Source of the DNA: Dactylosporangium aurantiacum
GTDB lineage: Bacteria > Actinomycetota > Actinomycetes > Mycobacteriales > Micromonosporaceae
Direction: 5' to 3'
DNA length: 64,000 nt
NCBI RefSeq assembly: GCF_000716715.1
Contig: NZ_JNYJ01000002.1
Span: 248,001 to 312,000 of the forward strand
Positions within the stretch are counted from its first letter, which is position 1, and each line of letters begins with the position of its first letter. Below, piece by piece: positions 42,801-52,063 of this stretch. The translations under genes and the position numbers were made by a program. The notes beneath the pieces were generated by a model. The model saw only the letters and a list, made by a program, of their open reading frames with translations. It was not told where the DNA came from and made no database searches.

Positions 42801-45358
42801 TCCCCGAAGCCGTTGATGCGCCGCCGGAACCGCCGGCCCACGAGGTTGCGCCTGCGTTGGCGCCAGTGCGCTACCGGGCCGTCGCCCTGTTCCCGGTCGA
42901 CGGCGAGCAGGGCTCGTTTGAGGACCTCGACTGGGGCGTCGACCAGGACACCGCGATCCAGGAGAAGAAGCCACGCCCAGCGGCATCCAAGAAGGCGCCG
43001 AAGCGACCGGCGCTTCGACCTACCATCCCGCTCAAGGACCTCGACGACTGGCTCGACTTCCTCGAGGCCATGCTCGGCATCGACGACGCGCCAGGGACGT
43101 TCGTGGAGGGCTACGGCAACCTCGACGACATGAAGAAGCTCGAAGACATCCTGCCGGAGTTCATGGGCATGGACACCGCGGATCCGGAGAGCCGCTTCCC
43201 GTGGCTCCGCGTCGTCCGCGACATCGCCGACCGGCACGGCTTCCTGCACTGGGAGTTGGAGTTCGCGTCCACGTTCGCGACCCGCGGCGGCTTCGATCTT
43301 CAGGTTGGCAATCCGCCATGGGTCCGACCTGTTTGGGATGAGGCCGCCGTTCTGGCTGAGCGCGAGCCGTGGTTCGTCCTCACTGACAAACCAATGGCCG
43401 CTGAACGAGCGCAACGTCGAACTGTCCAGCTTGCTAATCGGACGGTACGAACGTTCGTCATGAATGAGCTAAATGAAGTCGTGGCGATTGCCCGTTTCCT
43501 TTCCGACTCGTCGGTGTACCCGTTATTGGCGGGCTCTCAGCCTGATTTGTACCGCGCGTTTATGTGCCAAACCTGGACCAACATGGCTGATTCTGGATCA
43601 ATTGGACTTCTGCATCCAGACTCTCATTTCAGCGGTGAGAATGATGGCCCGTTGCGAGCGGCTTCCTACAGTAGGTTGCGCGTACATGGCGACTTTGTAA
43701 ATGCTGGGAACAGATTCTTTCCTCACCCGGTTGGCCGACACACGCATTTCGGTGTACACGTGTACGGACCTCCCGGGAATATAGGGTTTAGTCATCTCTC
43801 CTGGCTGTTCTCTGCGGAAGCGCTCCGCTCGTCAGCTAACCATGACGGTACCGGCGAGGATCCCGGTGTTCGGTTCAACGGTTCATGGGATGAGCGGCCA
43901 CATCTCAAGAGGGTCGTCCATATTTCCAGGGAGGTTTTGTCGAAATGGCGCCTCCTGTTCGGCGAGAGTCAGCGTCCAGTCGAAGAGACGGCACTGCTCT
44001 CTCCAGTCAGCACTGCTGAGGCTGCGGCTATTGAGGCACTTGCCCAATATCCCGTTCGTGCCGGTGCGTTCGCTCTTCAGATTACCAGTGGGCTGCACGA
44101 AACCGGTGCCAGGGAGGCGGGATTGATCGAGTTCGCCCCCGTCGAGTCCTCCGATTCGCTGAAGCCGCACATTAGTTGGGAAGAGGTCATCCTCAAAGGA
44201 CCGCAACTGGGTGTCGCTAATCCGATGTTTAAGCAGCCGAGCCAGAACGTTGGGCGCCGCGAAGTTTTGGGCCTGAACCTATCCGAGTTGAGTGCAAGCG
44301 CAGTTCCCGAGTCTGAGTACACATACGTTGTCGGACGCGACGTTTATCTCCGCGCCCACGACATCTGGCTCGACCGCGAGTCGATTGTTGGCGCGTCGGA
44401 GGGGTCCGATCAGTCGGATTTGGCTAAAAAGGATCGCGGCGAAGTTTACAGCGGTACGCCTGCATCTGCGGTGCCCGAAAGTGTCGATGCCTCGCTGAAA
44501 CGGTATCCTCGACGACCCTGCGTTGACTTTTACCGACTTGCCTGGCGAAGTATGATTGCGCCAAATACTGAACGCGCACTCTATGCCGCATTGATTCCCC
44601 CTGGGCCTTCGCATATTCATGGAATTCATAGCCTCGCTATGCCTTCGCTTCGTCATACTGCATTGCTTGCAGGGTTTTGGCACGCGCTCCCAGTTGACTA
44701 CTTTCTCCGGGCAACGGGAAGAGGTCACCTCCTTGTCGGTGGAGTGAAAACGATGCCGGCGCCGGACCTACATCACCCTTTGGCATCGGCATTGCTGCTG
44801 AGAACCCTACGATTGAACTGTCTAACCAGCGCGTATTCGAAGCTGTGGTCCCGGCTCTATGAACCCTCCTGGCATGATTCTGAGCGTTGGGCATGCGTTT
44901 GGCCAGGCATGTCTGAGCTCCATGGAATTGGGCATGACTGGGAGTACGGGACTCCACTAAGGTCGGAGCGCTCCCGGCGTGCAGCCTTGGTAGAGATTGA
45001 CGCGCTAGTGGCCGTTTGGATGGGCATCTCAGCTGACGCGGTCGTCGCGATGTATCGGGCCCGTTTTCCAGTCCTGCAGGACTTTGAGGCCGTGACATGG
45101 TTTGATGCCGCGGAGCGCAAAATAGCAGGAAATCGATATGCCGTTGGGCATGGCCAAGGCAGGGATGACTGGCTGCAATTCCTTGAGTACCTGCGCAATC
45201 GAGAGTCGCTGGTGCCGGACGGATACACGCCGCCGTTCTACAAGGCCGACCGTGAAGGGGAGATGCGCGCTGCACACGCGGTGTTCCAGGCACGCCTCGA
45301 CGCTGCCGTCGCGCGAGGCGAGTGGGATCCGGTGACCCGCCGGATGGTGGCGTCGTGA
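39890..45358 (+). CDS. Giant N6-adenine DNA methyltransferase (DrmMI/PglX-like)
   Basis: 1,822-aa methyltransferase starting at ATG 39890, overlapping the helicase stop. SAM motif I is CEPALGSGAF (635-644) and catalytic motif IV is NPPW (1141-1144), both canonical for gamma-class adenine enzymes; between them lie spacer helices and an AGHGLDLNP-type equivalent (YGVDLNPMGVELAEVSL). The N-terminal 600 residues may carry nuclease or partner-binding functions. From about base 43,320 to 45,130 the DNA is visibly AT-richer and codon use changes; this part should be the target-recognition domain and appears exchanged from another source. It would mark self DNA for the neighbouring helicases. Confidence 0.87.
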   Translation: MSAYFDSISNRGEYLSAHYFAEQLGGDLKKGIFATWAGRETDEHDPRKTPREAIRSLRGIYLHEDVRGFLAAPVQRDDAALRMSAYDDPQWCKRLAGWHQDVLRALGYDAAPTDLTVHRAGRDHTVSVAFHGHDIVAVDCGWVTDMDAALDPTGADRLLKPLRVSGSEQYETGAALASWLFQSELGGPGGSKPRFVLLLHGGVIVLADRYAWAEGRYLAANLDTALERNDRAQYGELSTIAALFSLDMLRPGDNDRAPAIDALLKASTSNAVGVDADLRHGLQRSVEIIANEVLHRMADPVNDITPAQIPSPRMPFARRLTRESLRYLYRILFLLYAEARPELGILPADDGSYEAGYSMARLRELVARDEELVEEEAKNGFHLYSSLDVLFNKVNFGHRAYGTEPGDDQPGDDEQTRAEKAARRSEDLGLRFEPLRSELFEPTAIQLIGTGTVDPRSDEEDWPRWLDLRLRNEALHAVLRLLTMKKGARGEQGGFISYRNLGINQLGAVYEGLMSYTGIIADEELCEVARGGDPEQGSWLIPSRRQDQYPDGVLVHHDEHDARRGLRGVKKYPEGSFVYRLAGRDRETSASYYTPESLTKVTVELALKERLDQDRDTDGNVIKTRAAELLTYKICEPALGSGAFLNEAINQVAEEYLRRRQEELGRSVPTSDLLTEKQRVKAYIALHNAYGVDLNPMGVELAEVSLWLNTMHPGMRAPWFGLHLRRGNSLIGARRAVYAGDDVSSPAKEWLKARGGFAPTPLPFQHNGAQQPLPDAAVHQFLLPSPGWAAVAGNTEAKKLAPDAARNLAAWRKGILQRPARSSAHVNKDGSRKLLPNRQPKPELPSQFTRLRDAARRVEYLWSLVIKRMEISEREVARHIQIWGADATDPEYSFLHRPQHAIPKEQVLRDLFNAVDTPYWRLKHIMDAWCALWFWPTDEAALLDGTAAEYTAPAQIMETESVAELLGGIPLPEAVDAPPEPPAHEVAPALAPVRYRAVALFPVDGEQGSFEDLDWGVDQDTAIQEKKPRPAASKKAPKRPALRPTIPLKDLDDWLDFLEAMLGIDDAPGTFVEGYGNLDDMKKLEDILPEFMGMDTADPESRFPWLRVVRDIADRHGFLHWELEFASTFATRGGFDLQVGNPPWVRPVWDEAAVLAEREPWFVLTDKPMAAERAQRRTVQLANRTVRTFVMNELNEVVAIARFLSDSSVYPLLAGSQPDLYRAFMCQTWTNMADSGSIGLLHPDSHFSGENDGPLRAASYSRLRVHGDFVNAGNRFFPHPVGRHTHFGVHVYGPPGNIGFSHLSWLFSAEALRSSANHDGTGEDPGVRFNGSWDERPHLKRVVHISREVLSKWRLLFGESQRPVEETALLSPVSTAEAAAIEALAQYPVRAGAFALQITSGLHETGAREAGLIEFAPVESSDSLKPHISWEEVILKGPQLGVANPMFKQPSQNVGRREVLGLNLSELSASAVPESEYTYVVGRDVYLRAHDIWLDRESIVGASEGSDQSDLAKKDRGEVYSGTPASAVPESVDASLKRYPRRPCVDFYRLAWRSMIAPNTERALYAALIPPGPSHIHGIHSLAMPSLRHTALLAGFWHALPVDYFLRATGRGHLLVGGVKTMPAPDLHHPLASALLLRTLRLNCLTSAYSKLWSRLYEPSWHDSERWACVWPGMSELHGIGHDWEYGTPLRSERSRRAALVEIDALVAVWMGISADAVVAMYRARFPVLQDFEAVTWFDAAERKIAGNRYAVGHGQGRDDWLQFLEYLRNRESLVPDGYTPPFYKADREGEMRAAHAVFQARLDAAVARGEWDPVTRRMVAS

Positions 45359-45462
45359 AGCCGACCCTGCAGGCGCGGGCGCTGAAAGAAAGCCTGCTGC
45401 AGTACCTGTCCACGACAGTACCTGTCCACGACGTACGCCCTCGCGGACGAGGGGGCCCGTGA
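45355..45462 (+). CDS. Displaced N-terminus of the giant helicase (35 codons)
   Basis: GTG 45355 overlaps the methyltransferase stop (GTGA), like other junctions in this operon. The frame reads MKPTLQARALKESLLQYLSTT and then, because of the 16-bp duplication, goes out of frame to a TGA at 45460. With one repeat copy removed it continues as YALADEGAREALHRFLGDETQG straight into the helicase Met at 45500. This is almost certainly the helicase's original start. No independent function is claimed. Confidence 0.6.
   Translation: MKPTLQARALKESLLQYLSTTVPVHDVRPRGRGGP
45401..45432. repeat. Perfect 16-bp tandem duplication breaking the helicase frame
   Basis: AGTACCTGTCCACGAC occurs at 45401-45416 and again at 45417-45432. 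Sixteen is not a multiple of three, so two copies put GTG 45355 out of frame with the 2,187-codon frame that follows, while one (or four) copies restore it. Confidence 0.95.
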
Positions 45463-45499
45463 GGCGCTGCACCGGTTCCTCGGCGATGAGACACAGGGC

Positions 45500-48400
45500 A
45501 TGTTCCGTGGCCCGTTCCTGCGGATCCGCACCCCGTTCACGCTTGCTGGCCCCGAATGGCAGCAGCACCTCGAATGGCGCCGCCACGGCTGGACGCCGTA
45601 CGCGCACCAGGCGGCCGCGTTCGCGAGACTGACGTCGGCGAACGGCCACGTACCCGAGCCGACACTGGTGACCACGGGCACCGGCTCGGGCAAGACGGAG
45701 TCGTTCCTGTACCCCGTGCTTGACCACTGCCGCCGCGAACGCCTCGCCGGGAGGAACGGCGTCAAGGCGCTGTTCCTGTACCCGATGAACGCCCTCGCCA
45801 CCGATCAGGCGGAACGGATCAACAAGCTGCTGCTCGGCAGCGACACGGACCTCGGCCGGGTAACGGCCGGCCTGTACATCGGTGACAAGGCGGCGTTCCC
45901 GTTCGAGCGGGTCCGCACCCGCCGATCCGACATGCAGCTGTCCCCGCCGGACATCCTGATCACCAACTACAAGATGCTGGACCTGTTGCTGCAGCGGACC
46001 GACGACGCGCCGCTGTGGGAGGACGCCGACATCCGCTACGTCGTCGTCGACGAGTTCCACACGTACGACGGCGCCCAGGGCACGGACGTGGCGATGCTGC
46101 TGCGCCGGCTCGCCGCCTTGGTCGGCGGGAACGAGAAGGACCGGCCATTGGGCCGGATGTGCCCGGTCGCCACGTCGGCGACGCTCGCATCGGCCACCGA
46201 TGACGCCGGGATCGCCGCGCTGCTGCAGGTGGCCACGGAGGTATTCGGTACGGAGTTCACCGCCGACGCGGTCGTGGGCGAGAACCGGCTGACGGTTGAC
46301 GACTTCATCCCCATGGAGTCCGTTCAGCCGATGCCGCAGCCGTCACCGGACGAGATCCTGGCGCTGCCTGACCCCAGCCAGGGCGACGAGGCGCTGCTGG
46401 ACCTCATCGAGGCGGTGACCGGAATCCGTGACCTCGACCCGTTCCTGCTGGGCGCGAACCTCAAACGGCACCTGTTCACCCGGGCGGTGATGATCGCGCT
46501 CGGCGGCGAGGTGAAGACCGCCGCCGAGGTGCTCGACATCATGTGGCGGGCCGGCGCCGCCGGCTGGTCCGCGACGATCACGCGGCAGCCGGAGAAGGCG
46601 GCCGAAGCGCTGGCCCGGTTCCTGGCACTCCTGTCGCACGCCCGGGACCCGGAGTCCAAACCGGGGGAGCCACGGCCGTTCGTGCACATCGAGGTGCACC
46701 AGTGGGCGCGTGCGGTGACCCGGTTACTGCGCGGCGTTCTGCCGTGGCCGAAGGCGTCGTTCCGGTGGGACGTGCCCGGCACCACGGACCCCGGCGACGG
46801 TGATCATCTCGTGCCGGCGACCACCGCGACGGCGGGGCAGGCGGCGAACCTGTTCCTGCCGGCGGTCTACTGCCGCGACTGCGGCCGGTCCGGGTGGGCG
46901 GTGTTCTCCCCGGAGAGCGACGACCAGGACGTGCAGTTCGACAGTCACAAGATCCGCCGGGCGTCGACCGGGCAGGACAAGGCACGTGTTCGGTACCTGA
47001 TCGCCGCGACCGACCGGGAGGCAAAGGAAGGCTCCGGAGCGAGCCCGATGGCGGCGACCAGCCGACCGAAGCCCGGGACGTCCGCCGCGCAGAGCCTCGG
47101 CGGGACGCTCATGGTGCTGGACGCCGTTCACCAGCGACTGCGGCTGCCGGACCCCGTCGGCGACTACGACCGGGCGAGTAAAGAACCGCTGCTGACTGCC
47201 CGAGACTCGGCGTTCGTCCTGGTTATCACCGGCCCGACCGGCAATACTGCGGCGAAGGAGGACTGGTGCCCCGCCTGCGGGGAACGCAACGCGATCCGGT
47301 TCCTCGGCACCGGCGCCGCGGCGATGGCGTCAGCGGCGATCACGCAGCTGTTCACCGGCGGGGAGCTCGACCCGGCACTGCATGAGAACAAGACGTTGAT
47401 GTTCAACGACTCGGTGCAGGACGCCGCCCACCGGGCCGGGTTCGTCGCCAACCGGTCGTACACGTTCTCGCTGCGGGCGCTGCTGGCAACCCGCCTGCGG
47501 CAGGATGATGCCACGGCACTCAACGACCTCATCGCCGACGTGATCGAGGCGACCGCCGACGGGCAGACCTTGGCCGCGGTTGTACCGCCGGATCTGCACA
47601 GTTTCAAAGGCGTCGACCGGCTGCTGTCAGGCCGCAGCCGCGGCGGCGACCGGGGCACGTGGACGCTGATCGGTCAGCGGCTGGCGTTCGAGACGCTGAT
47701 GGAGTTCGGGTTCCGGTCCCGCAACGGCCGCACCCTGGAACTGACCCGGACCGCCGCCGCGCACGTGCGGATCGCCGACCCGGCCGGTGCCGCGGCGCTG
47801 GTGCGGCACCTGCACGCCGGACTCGACCGGCCGGACCTGGGGATTGTTGCGCAGGACGACGCCCGCTACCTCGCCTTCCTGCGGATCTTCCTGGAGCGGC
47901 TACGCAGCCGGGGCGCGGTCGCGCACGACTGGCTGCGCAAGTACATCGACGAGGCCGGCACCAGCCGGTACTTCATCTGGGGTGAGCGTGAGCCGGGGAT
48001 GCGCGCGTTCCCGACGCGGGTGGCGGCACCGGTGTTCCTGCTCGCTCAGCTGAAGGTGAACAGCGAGTTCGACGTCGCCGGCGGGCGGCTGTCCTGGTAT
48101 GAGCGGTGGCTGGGCCGTTGCCTTGGTGTACCGCGTGAGGTCGCCCCCGAGTTCTGGGGCCGGCTCCTGCCGGAGCTGACGTCGGCGGGGTTGCTGGCGG
48201 TGCGGACGCCGAACGACTCCTCGGCCCGCGTGTACGGGCTGCGCCCCGGCAACGTCGAGGCGCTGTTGCTGGACGACACCGAGGTCCGGTCCGCGTTCGT
48301 GCGCTGCCCCGTGTGTTTCTGGGAGCAGACCGTGCATCCGTCGCTGCTCGACCAGTGGCGGGACCAGCCCTGTCCCGCGTACCGGTGCCGGACCGGCCGA

Positions 48401-51400
48401 CTCGTCGCCGGTGACCAGCCGGAAGGACTCGGACGGCACCAGCGCGACCGTGACTACACCCGCGACTACTACCGGCGCCTGTACCGGGAGGCGGGCACGT
48501 ACCAGGTGATCACCGCCGAGCACACCGGCATGCTCACCCGTCCGCAGCGGGAACGGGTCGAGCGGGCTTTCAAGCTCGGGGAGGGTTTCAAGGCGCCGAA
48601 TGTGCTGTCGTGTACACCGACGCTAGAGATGGGCATCGACATCGGTGACCTGTCCGCCGTCGTCCTCGCGGCGCTGCCGCGCCGGCCCGCGAACTACGCC
48701 CAGCAGACCGGCCGGGCGGGGCGGCGCACCGGGAACGCGTTCCTGCTGACGATCCCGGACCGGCGCCGCCGCGATCTGTACTTCCTGGACCGGCCGCGCG
48801 ACCTCATCGCCGGCACAATCGTGCCGCCCGGCTGCTACCTATCCGCCGTGGAGATCCTGCGCCGGCAGTACCTGGCGCATCTCCTGGACCTGGCCGCGGC
48901 CGGCCGCCTGCTGCGCGGCGACGGTGCGCCGCTGCGTCCGCTGCCGCACAGGGCACCGGCGCTGTTCGGCCCGTCCGGATACCTCACGGACCTGGTGCAA
49001 CTCGCGACCGACCAGGGCGAGACACTCGTCGACGCCTTTCTGGCGCTGTTTCCGGCCGGCGTGACTGACGATGCAAAGGCCGACCTGAGGGTGTACGCGA
49101 CCAGGGGCCTGCGGTCCGCGGCCGAAGCGGCCGAGACCGAGTGGCGCCGCATGGAGCAGGCGCTGCGGTCCCGACTGAAGCTCATCGACGAAGCGCACGG
49201 TGAACTGCACGACTCCGACCCGGAACAGCAGCGGCAGAAGGCTGAACTCGACGCTGAACGGCGCAACGTCGGCAAACGGCTCCTGCACCTCGGTGACACC
49301 CCGGCGCAGAACGCGCTCTGCGACCTGGGGCTGCTGCCGAACTACGCCCTGATCGGCGTGGCGACCACCCTCGCGGCCACCGTGTACGGCGAAGAGGGGA
49401 AAGACCCGAAGACCGGCCGGACGGTGATCAGCTCCAAGCCCTACGCGTACCAGCGGCCACGCAGGTACGCCCTGGAGGAGTTCGCTCCCGGCAACACGTT
49501 CTACGTCAACGGCTACCGGCACCAGATCACCGGCCTGGAGGTCGCGACCGACGGGCGCAAGGACTGGTACAACTGGCGCATCTGCCCGGGGTGCGGCTAC
49601 GTGCGGACGGAGGACGCGGTGAACGACCGGTCCGCGTGCCCGCGGTGCCGTAGCCTGCACATCGCCGACGACGGGTCCTGCCTGTTCCAGGTGGTGGAGC
49701 CGGTCACGGTGACGTCCCGCGACAAGCGGGAAGACGCCCGCATCCGCGACGACAAGGACGAACGCGACCGGCGCTTCTACACCGTCGTCGACGCCGTCGA
49801 CTTCCCGCAGGACGCCATCGCGCCCGGCTCGTGGCGGCACGCGCACCAGACCCTCGGCGTCGACTACTGCCGCCGCGCCATGATCCGCCGGATCAACGTC
49901 GGCCCCGCGCGCTTCGACGCCCAGGCCCGTGACGAGTTCGCCGGGCATACAGTGCGGCTCAACCCGTTCCATGTCTGCACCGGATGCGGGGCGGCCACCG
50001 CCGACGGCAAGCCGGTCTTCGAGCAGGACACCGACGCCCTGAGTTCGTCCGAGGCCCGCAACCCAGCATTGAAGCATCACCGCCCGTGGTGCCCGCTGCG
50101 CCGCGGCAAGCGTGACACCGTTACCCAGGAACCGGTGCTGCTCGCCCATCAACTGCAGACAGAGGCGCTGCGAGTCCTGCTGCCTGCGGCGAGCGCCGAC
50201 GTCGACGCCCGGGTCCACTCGTTCCGGGCGGCCCTGCGAATGGGGGTCGACCTGCACTTCGGTGGCGACCCGCAGCACCTGGACACCACGGTCGCGTCGA
50301 TGCCGGACCAGGACAGCGGGGAACGTCGCTGGTTCCTGGTGCTGTTCGACGAGCTGCCCGGCGGCACCGGCTACCTCGACCGGCTCACAAAACCCGACGC
50401 GTTCCGTGACACGCTGCTCGCGGCGTACGAAGCGCTGCGGACCTGCCCATGCGCCGAAGAGCAACGCCGTGCCTGCCACCGCTGCCTTCACCGGTACACG
50501 CCGGAACTCCAGCAGGACCTCGTCTCCCGCCGCTCTGCGATCGACATGCTCGAGTCGCTGCTGTTCACCAAGGACGGCGCCGACGGCTGGGAGACCACCG
50601 AGATCGCGCACACCGGCCTCGTCGGCCTGGACCGTCAGGTCGAGTCCGACCTCGAGGCTCGATTCCTGTCGGCACTCCGCGACTGGGCAGCGGTTACCGA
50701 CGACGCGGTCCTGGACGAGGACCGAAATGCCAGCGGCCACCTGCGTTTCACCGCCGGCGCGGACGTCGTGCACTGGCGGCTCACCGCGCAACAGCAGCTG
50801 GAACGCACCCGGACCGACTTCACCTTCACCCGCGTCGACGGGCCGCCGCACAGCGTCAAGGTGTACCTCGAAGGGTTCCGCTTCCACGCCAGCCCGGAAC
50901 ACAACAGGATTGCCGTCGACGCCGCCCGGCGCACCGTGCTGCGCGCCGACGGCCACACCGTGTTCCAGATCAACTGGCACGACATCGACCTGTTCGAGCA
51001 GCGGCGCACCGAGGCCCGGCCGGTCTGGCCGCCGTACCCGGGCGCCGCGCAGGAAAGCGCGAAACGTGCATACGAGCAGTACGGCGGCCAACGTGGACAA
51101 CTTGCCGGCGCGGTCTTCGCCAACCCGATCGACACACTGATCGCCTACCTGCGTGACCCGGACGCCGACCGTTGGGCACGGCGGGCCCAGGCGCTCGTCA
51201 CCGGCCTGCTCGCGGTCCCCGGAACGACACAGGTCCTGTCAACCGGCCGCCGCAGCGACGTGATCGAAGGGATCGCCCGCGAACTCGGCCGGGTTGGCCC
51301 CGCCCACCGACCCGGTACCGAAGCCCAACCGGTCGTCTCCCAGGGGGCGCAGGTTCACATCTTCCGGACGAAGGACGCCGCAGGCCTTCCGATCCTCGTA

Positions 51401-52063
51401 GCGCTGGACGCCGGCGACGAACAGCGACTGCGATGGAGCGCACTGGCCGTTCTCGACGACGGTGACTCTGCCCTGCGCGAGAACGAACACCGCGACCGGT
51501 GGCGGGCCTGGCTCTACTGGACGAACATCACCCAGTTCCTCTCGCTCGCCGGTGGCGACGGCGTGCAGCTGGCGGCCAGCCACGCAGCGGAGTTCGACGT
51601 GGAGGTCCTCGCCGTGTGCGGCGGCGTCGGCCAACTGGATTCGCTCAGCGGCGCCCACGCGCCTGCCGCCGCAGGCATCGTGGTACCCACCGTGGAGCGT
51701 CCAAGCTCGACGTCCCGGCGGGACATCGGCTGGGACGATGACATCCTCGTCATCCTGCGCGACGACCCTGATGACGACCCGGAGCTTCTGCGCCTTGCCG
51801 AACTGCTCGCTGACCAGGGCAAGGCGGCGCCGGTGTTCGGTTACGAACTCGGCGCCAGCCGCTGGCTCGCGGACCTCGGCTGGGACGGCAGTGACGTCAA
51901 AGTCGCTGTCATCAGTTACCGGCATGCCACGCCCTCCGACGAGGAACGCCGCCGCGACGAGGCGTACACCGCCGCCGGATGGACGATCCGGACTGCGGCC
52001 GACTGGCTGGACCGTCTCGACGACCTCATTCCCCGACTCCCCAACCTGGAAGGCCGCTCCTGA
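45500..52063 (+). CDS. Giant DEAD/DEAH helicase with DUF1998 and nuclease-like domain (DruE-like or DrmA/DrmB-like fusion)
   Basis: 2,187 codons from ATG 45500; the natural start is probably GTG 45355, now out of frame. Walker A TTGTGSGKTESF (about 58-69), DEAH-type box VVVDEFHTYDG, and the C-terminal helicase motif TLEMGIDIGDL with QQTGRAGRRTG. Several Cys clusters (YCRDCG, CPACG, CPVC, CPGCGY...CPRC) suggest zinc ribbons. The DUF1998 signature is CPCAEEQRRACHRCLHRY near residue 1650. Residues about 1700-1830 look like a Vsr/DUF559 nuclease fold (TDFTF, YLEGFRFH, VFQINWHDI). Size and order resemble Druantia DruE; a fused DrmA+DrmB is the other reading. DISARM's DrmC phospholipase is absent. 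Confidence 0.82.
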   Translation: MFRGPFLRIRTPFTLAGPEWQQHLEWRRHGWTPYAHQAAAFARLTSANGHVPEPTLVTTGTGSGKTESFLYPVLDHCRRERLAGRNGVKALFLYPMNALATDQAERINKLLLGSDTDLGRVTAGLYIGDKAAFPFERVRTRRSDMQLSPPDILITNYKMLDLLLQRTDDAPLWEDADIRYVVVDEFHTYDGAQGTDVAMLLRRLAALVGGNEKDRPLGRMCPVATSATLASATDDAGIAALLQVATEVFGTEFTADAVVGENRLTVDDFIPMESVQPMPQPSPDEILALPDPSQGDEALLDLIEAVTGIRDLDPFLLGANLKRHLFTRAVMIALGGEVKTAAEVLDIMWRAGAAGWSATITRQPEKAAEALARFLALLSHARDPESKPGEPRPFVHIEVHQWARAVTRLLRGVLPWPKASFRWDVPGTTDPGDGDHLVPATTATAGQAANLFLPAVYCRDCGRSGWAVFSPESDDQDVQFDSHKIRRASTGQDKARVRYLIAATDREAKEGSGASPMAATSRPKPGTSAAQSLGGTLMVLDAVHQRLRLPDPVGDYDRASKEPLLTARDSAFVLVITGPTGNTAAKEDWCPACGERNAIRFLGTGAAAMASAAITQLFTGGELDPALHENKTLMFNDSVQDAAHRAGFVANRSYTFSLRALLATRLRQDDATALNDLIADVIEATADGQTLAAVVPPDLHSFKGVDRLLSGRSRGGDRGTWTLIGQRLAFETLMEFGFRSRNGRTLELTRTAAAHVRIADPAGAAALVRHLHAGLDRPDLGIVAQDDARYLAFLRIFLERLRSRGAVAHDWLRKYIDEAGTSRYFIWGEREPGMRAFPTRVAAPVFLLAQLKVNSEFDVAGGRLSWYERWLGRCLGVPREVAPEFWGRLLPELTSAGLLAVRTPNDSSARVYGLRPGNVEALLLDDTEVRSAFVRCPVCFWEQTVHPSLLDQWRDQPCPAYRCRTGRLVAGDQPEGLGRHQRDRDYTRDYYRRLYREAGTYQVITAEHTGMLTRPQRERVERAFKLGEGFKAPNVLSCTPTLEMGIDIGDLSAVVLAALPRRPANYAQQTGRAGRRTGNAFLLTIPDRRRRDLYFLDRPRDLIAGTIVPPGCYLSAVEILRRQYLAHLLDLAAAGRLLRGDGAPLRPLPHRAPALFGPSGYLTDLVQLATDQGETLVDAFLALFPAGVTDDAKADLRVYATRGLRSAAEAAETEWRRMEQALRSRLKLIDEAHGELHDSDPEQQRQKAELDAERRNVGKRLLHLGDTPAQNALCDLGLLPNYALIGVATTLAATVYGEEGKDPKTGRTVISSKPYAYQRPRRYALEEFAPGNTFYVNGYRHQITGLEVATDGRKDWYNWRICPGCGYVRTEDAVNDRSACPRCRSLHIADDGSCLFQVVEPVTVTSRDKREDARIRDDKDERDRRFYTVVDAVDFPQDAIAPGSWRHAHQTLGVDYCRRAMIRRINVGPARFDAQARDEFAGHTVRLNPFHVCTGCGAATADGKPVFEQDTDALSSSEARNPALKHHRPWCPLRRGKRDTVTQEPVLLAHQLQTEALRVLLPAASADVDARVHSFRAALRMGVDLHFGGDPQHLDTTVASMPDQDSGERRWFLVLFDELPGGTGYLDRLTKPDAFRDTLLAAYEALRTCPCAEEQRRACHRCLHRYTPELQQDLVSRRSAIDMLESLLFTKDGADGWETTEIAHTGLVGLDRQVESDLEARFLSALRDWAAVTDDAVLDEDRNASGHLRFTAGADVVHWRLTAQQQLERTRTDFTFTRVDGPPHSVKVYLEGFRFHASPEHNRIAVDAARRTVLRADGHTVFQINWHDIDLFEQRRTEARPVWPPYPGAAQESAKRAYEQYGGQRGQLAGAVFANPIDTLIAYLRDPDADRWARRAQALVTGLLAVPGTTQVLSTGRRSDVIEGIARELGRVGPAHRPGTEAQPVVSQGAQVHIFRTKDAAGLPILVALDAGDEQRLRWSALAVLDDGDSALRENEHRDRWRAWLYWTNITQFLSLAGGDGVQLAASHAAEFDVEVLAVCGGVGQLDSLSGAHAPAAAGIVVPTVERPSSTSRRDIGWDDDILVILRDDPDDDPELLRLAELLADQGKAAPVFGYELGASRWLADLGWDGSDVKVAVISYRHATPSDEERRRDEAYTAAGWTIRTAADWLDRLDDLIPRLPNLEGRS

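Noticed and set aside
48839..51100. Minus-strand open frame of about 750 codons
   Set aside because: Antisense to the giant helicase, whose motifs and cysteine clusters are unmistakable; composition is shadow-like.
45355..52063. A complete class 1 DISARM system
   Set aside because: DrmD- and methyltransferase-like genes are present, but separate drmA and drmB and the phospholipase drmC are not; the large helicase fits DruE at least as well, so neither name is assigned.
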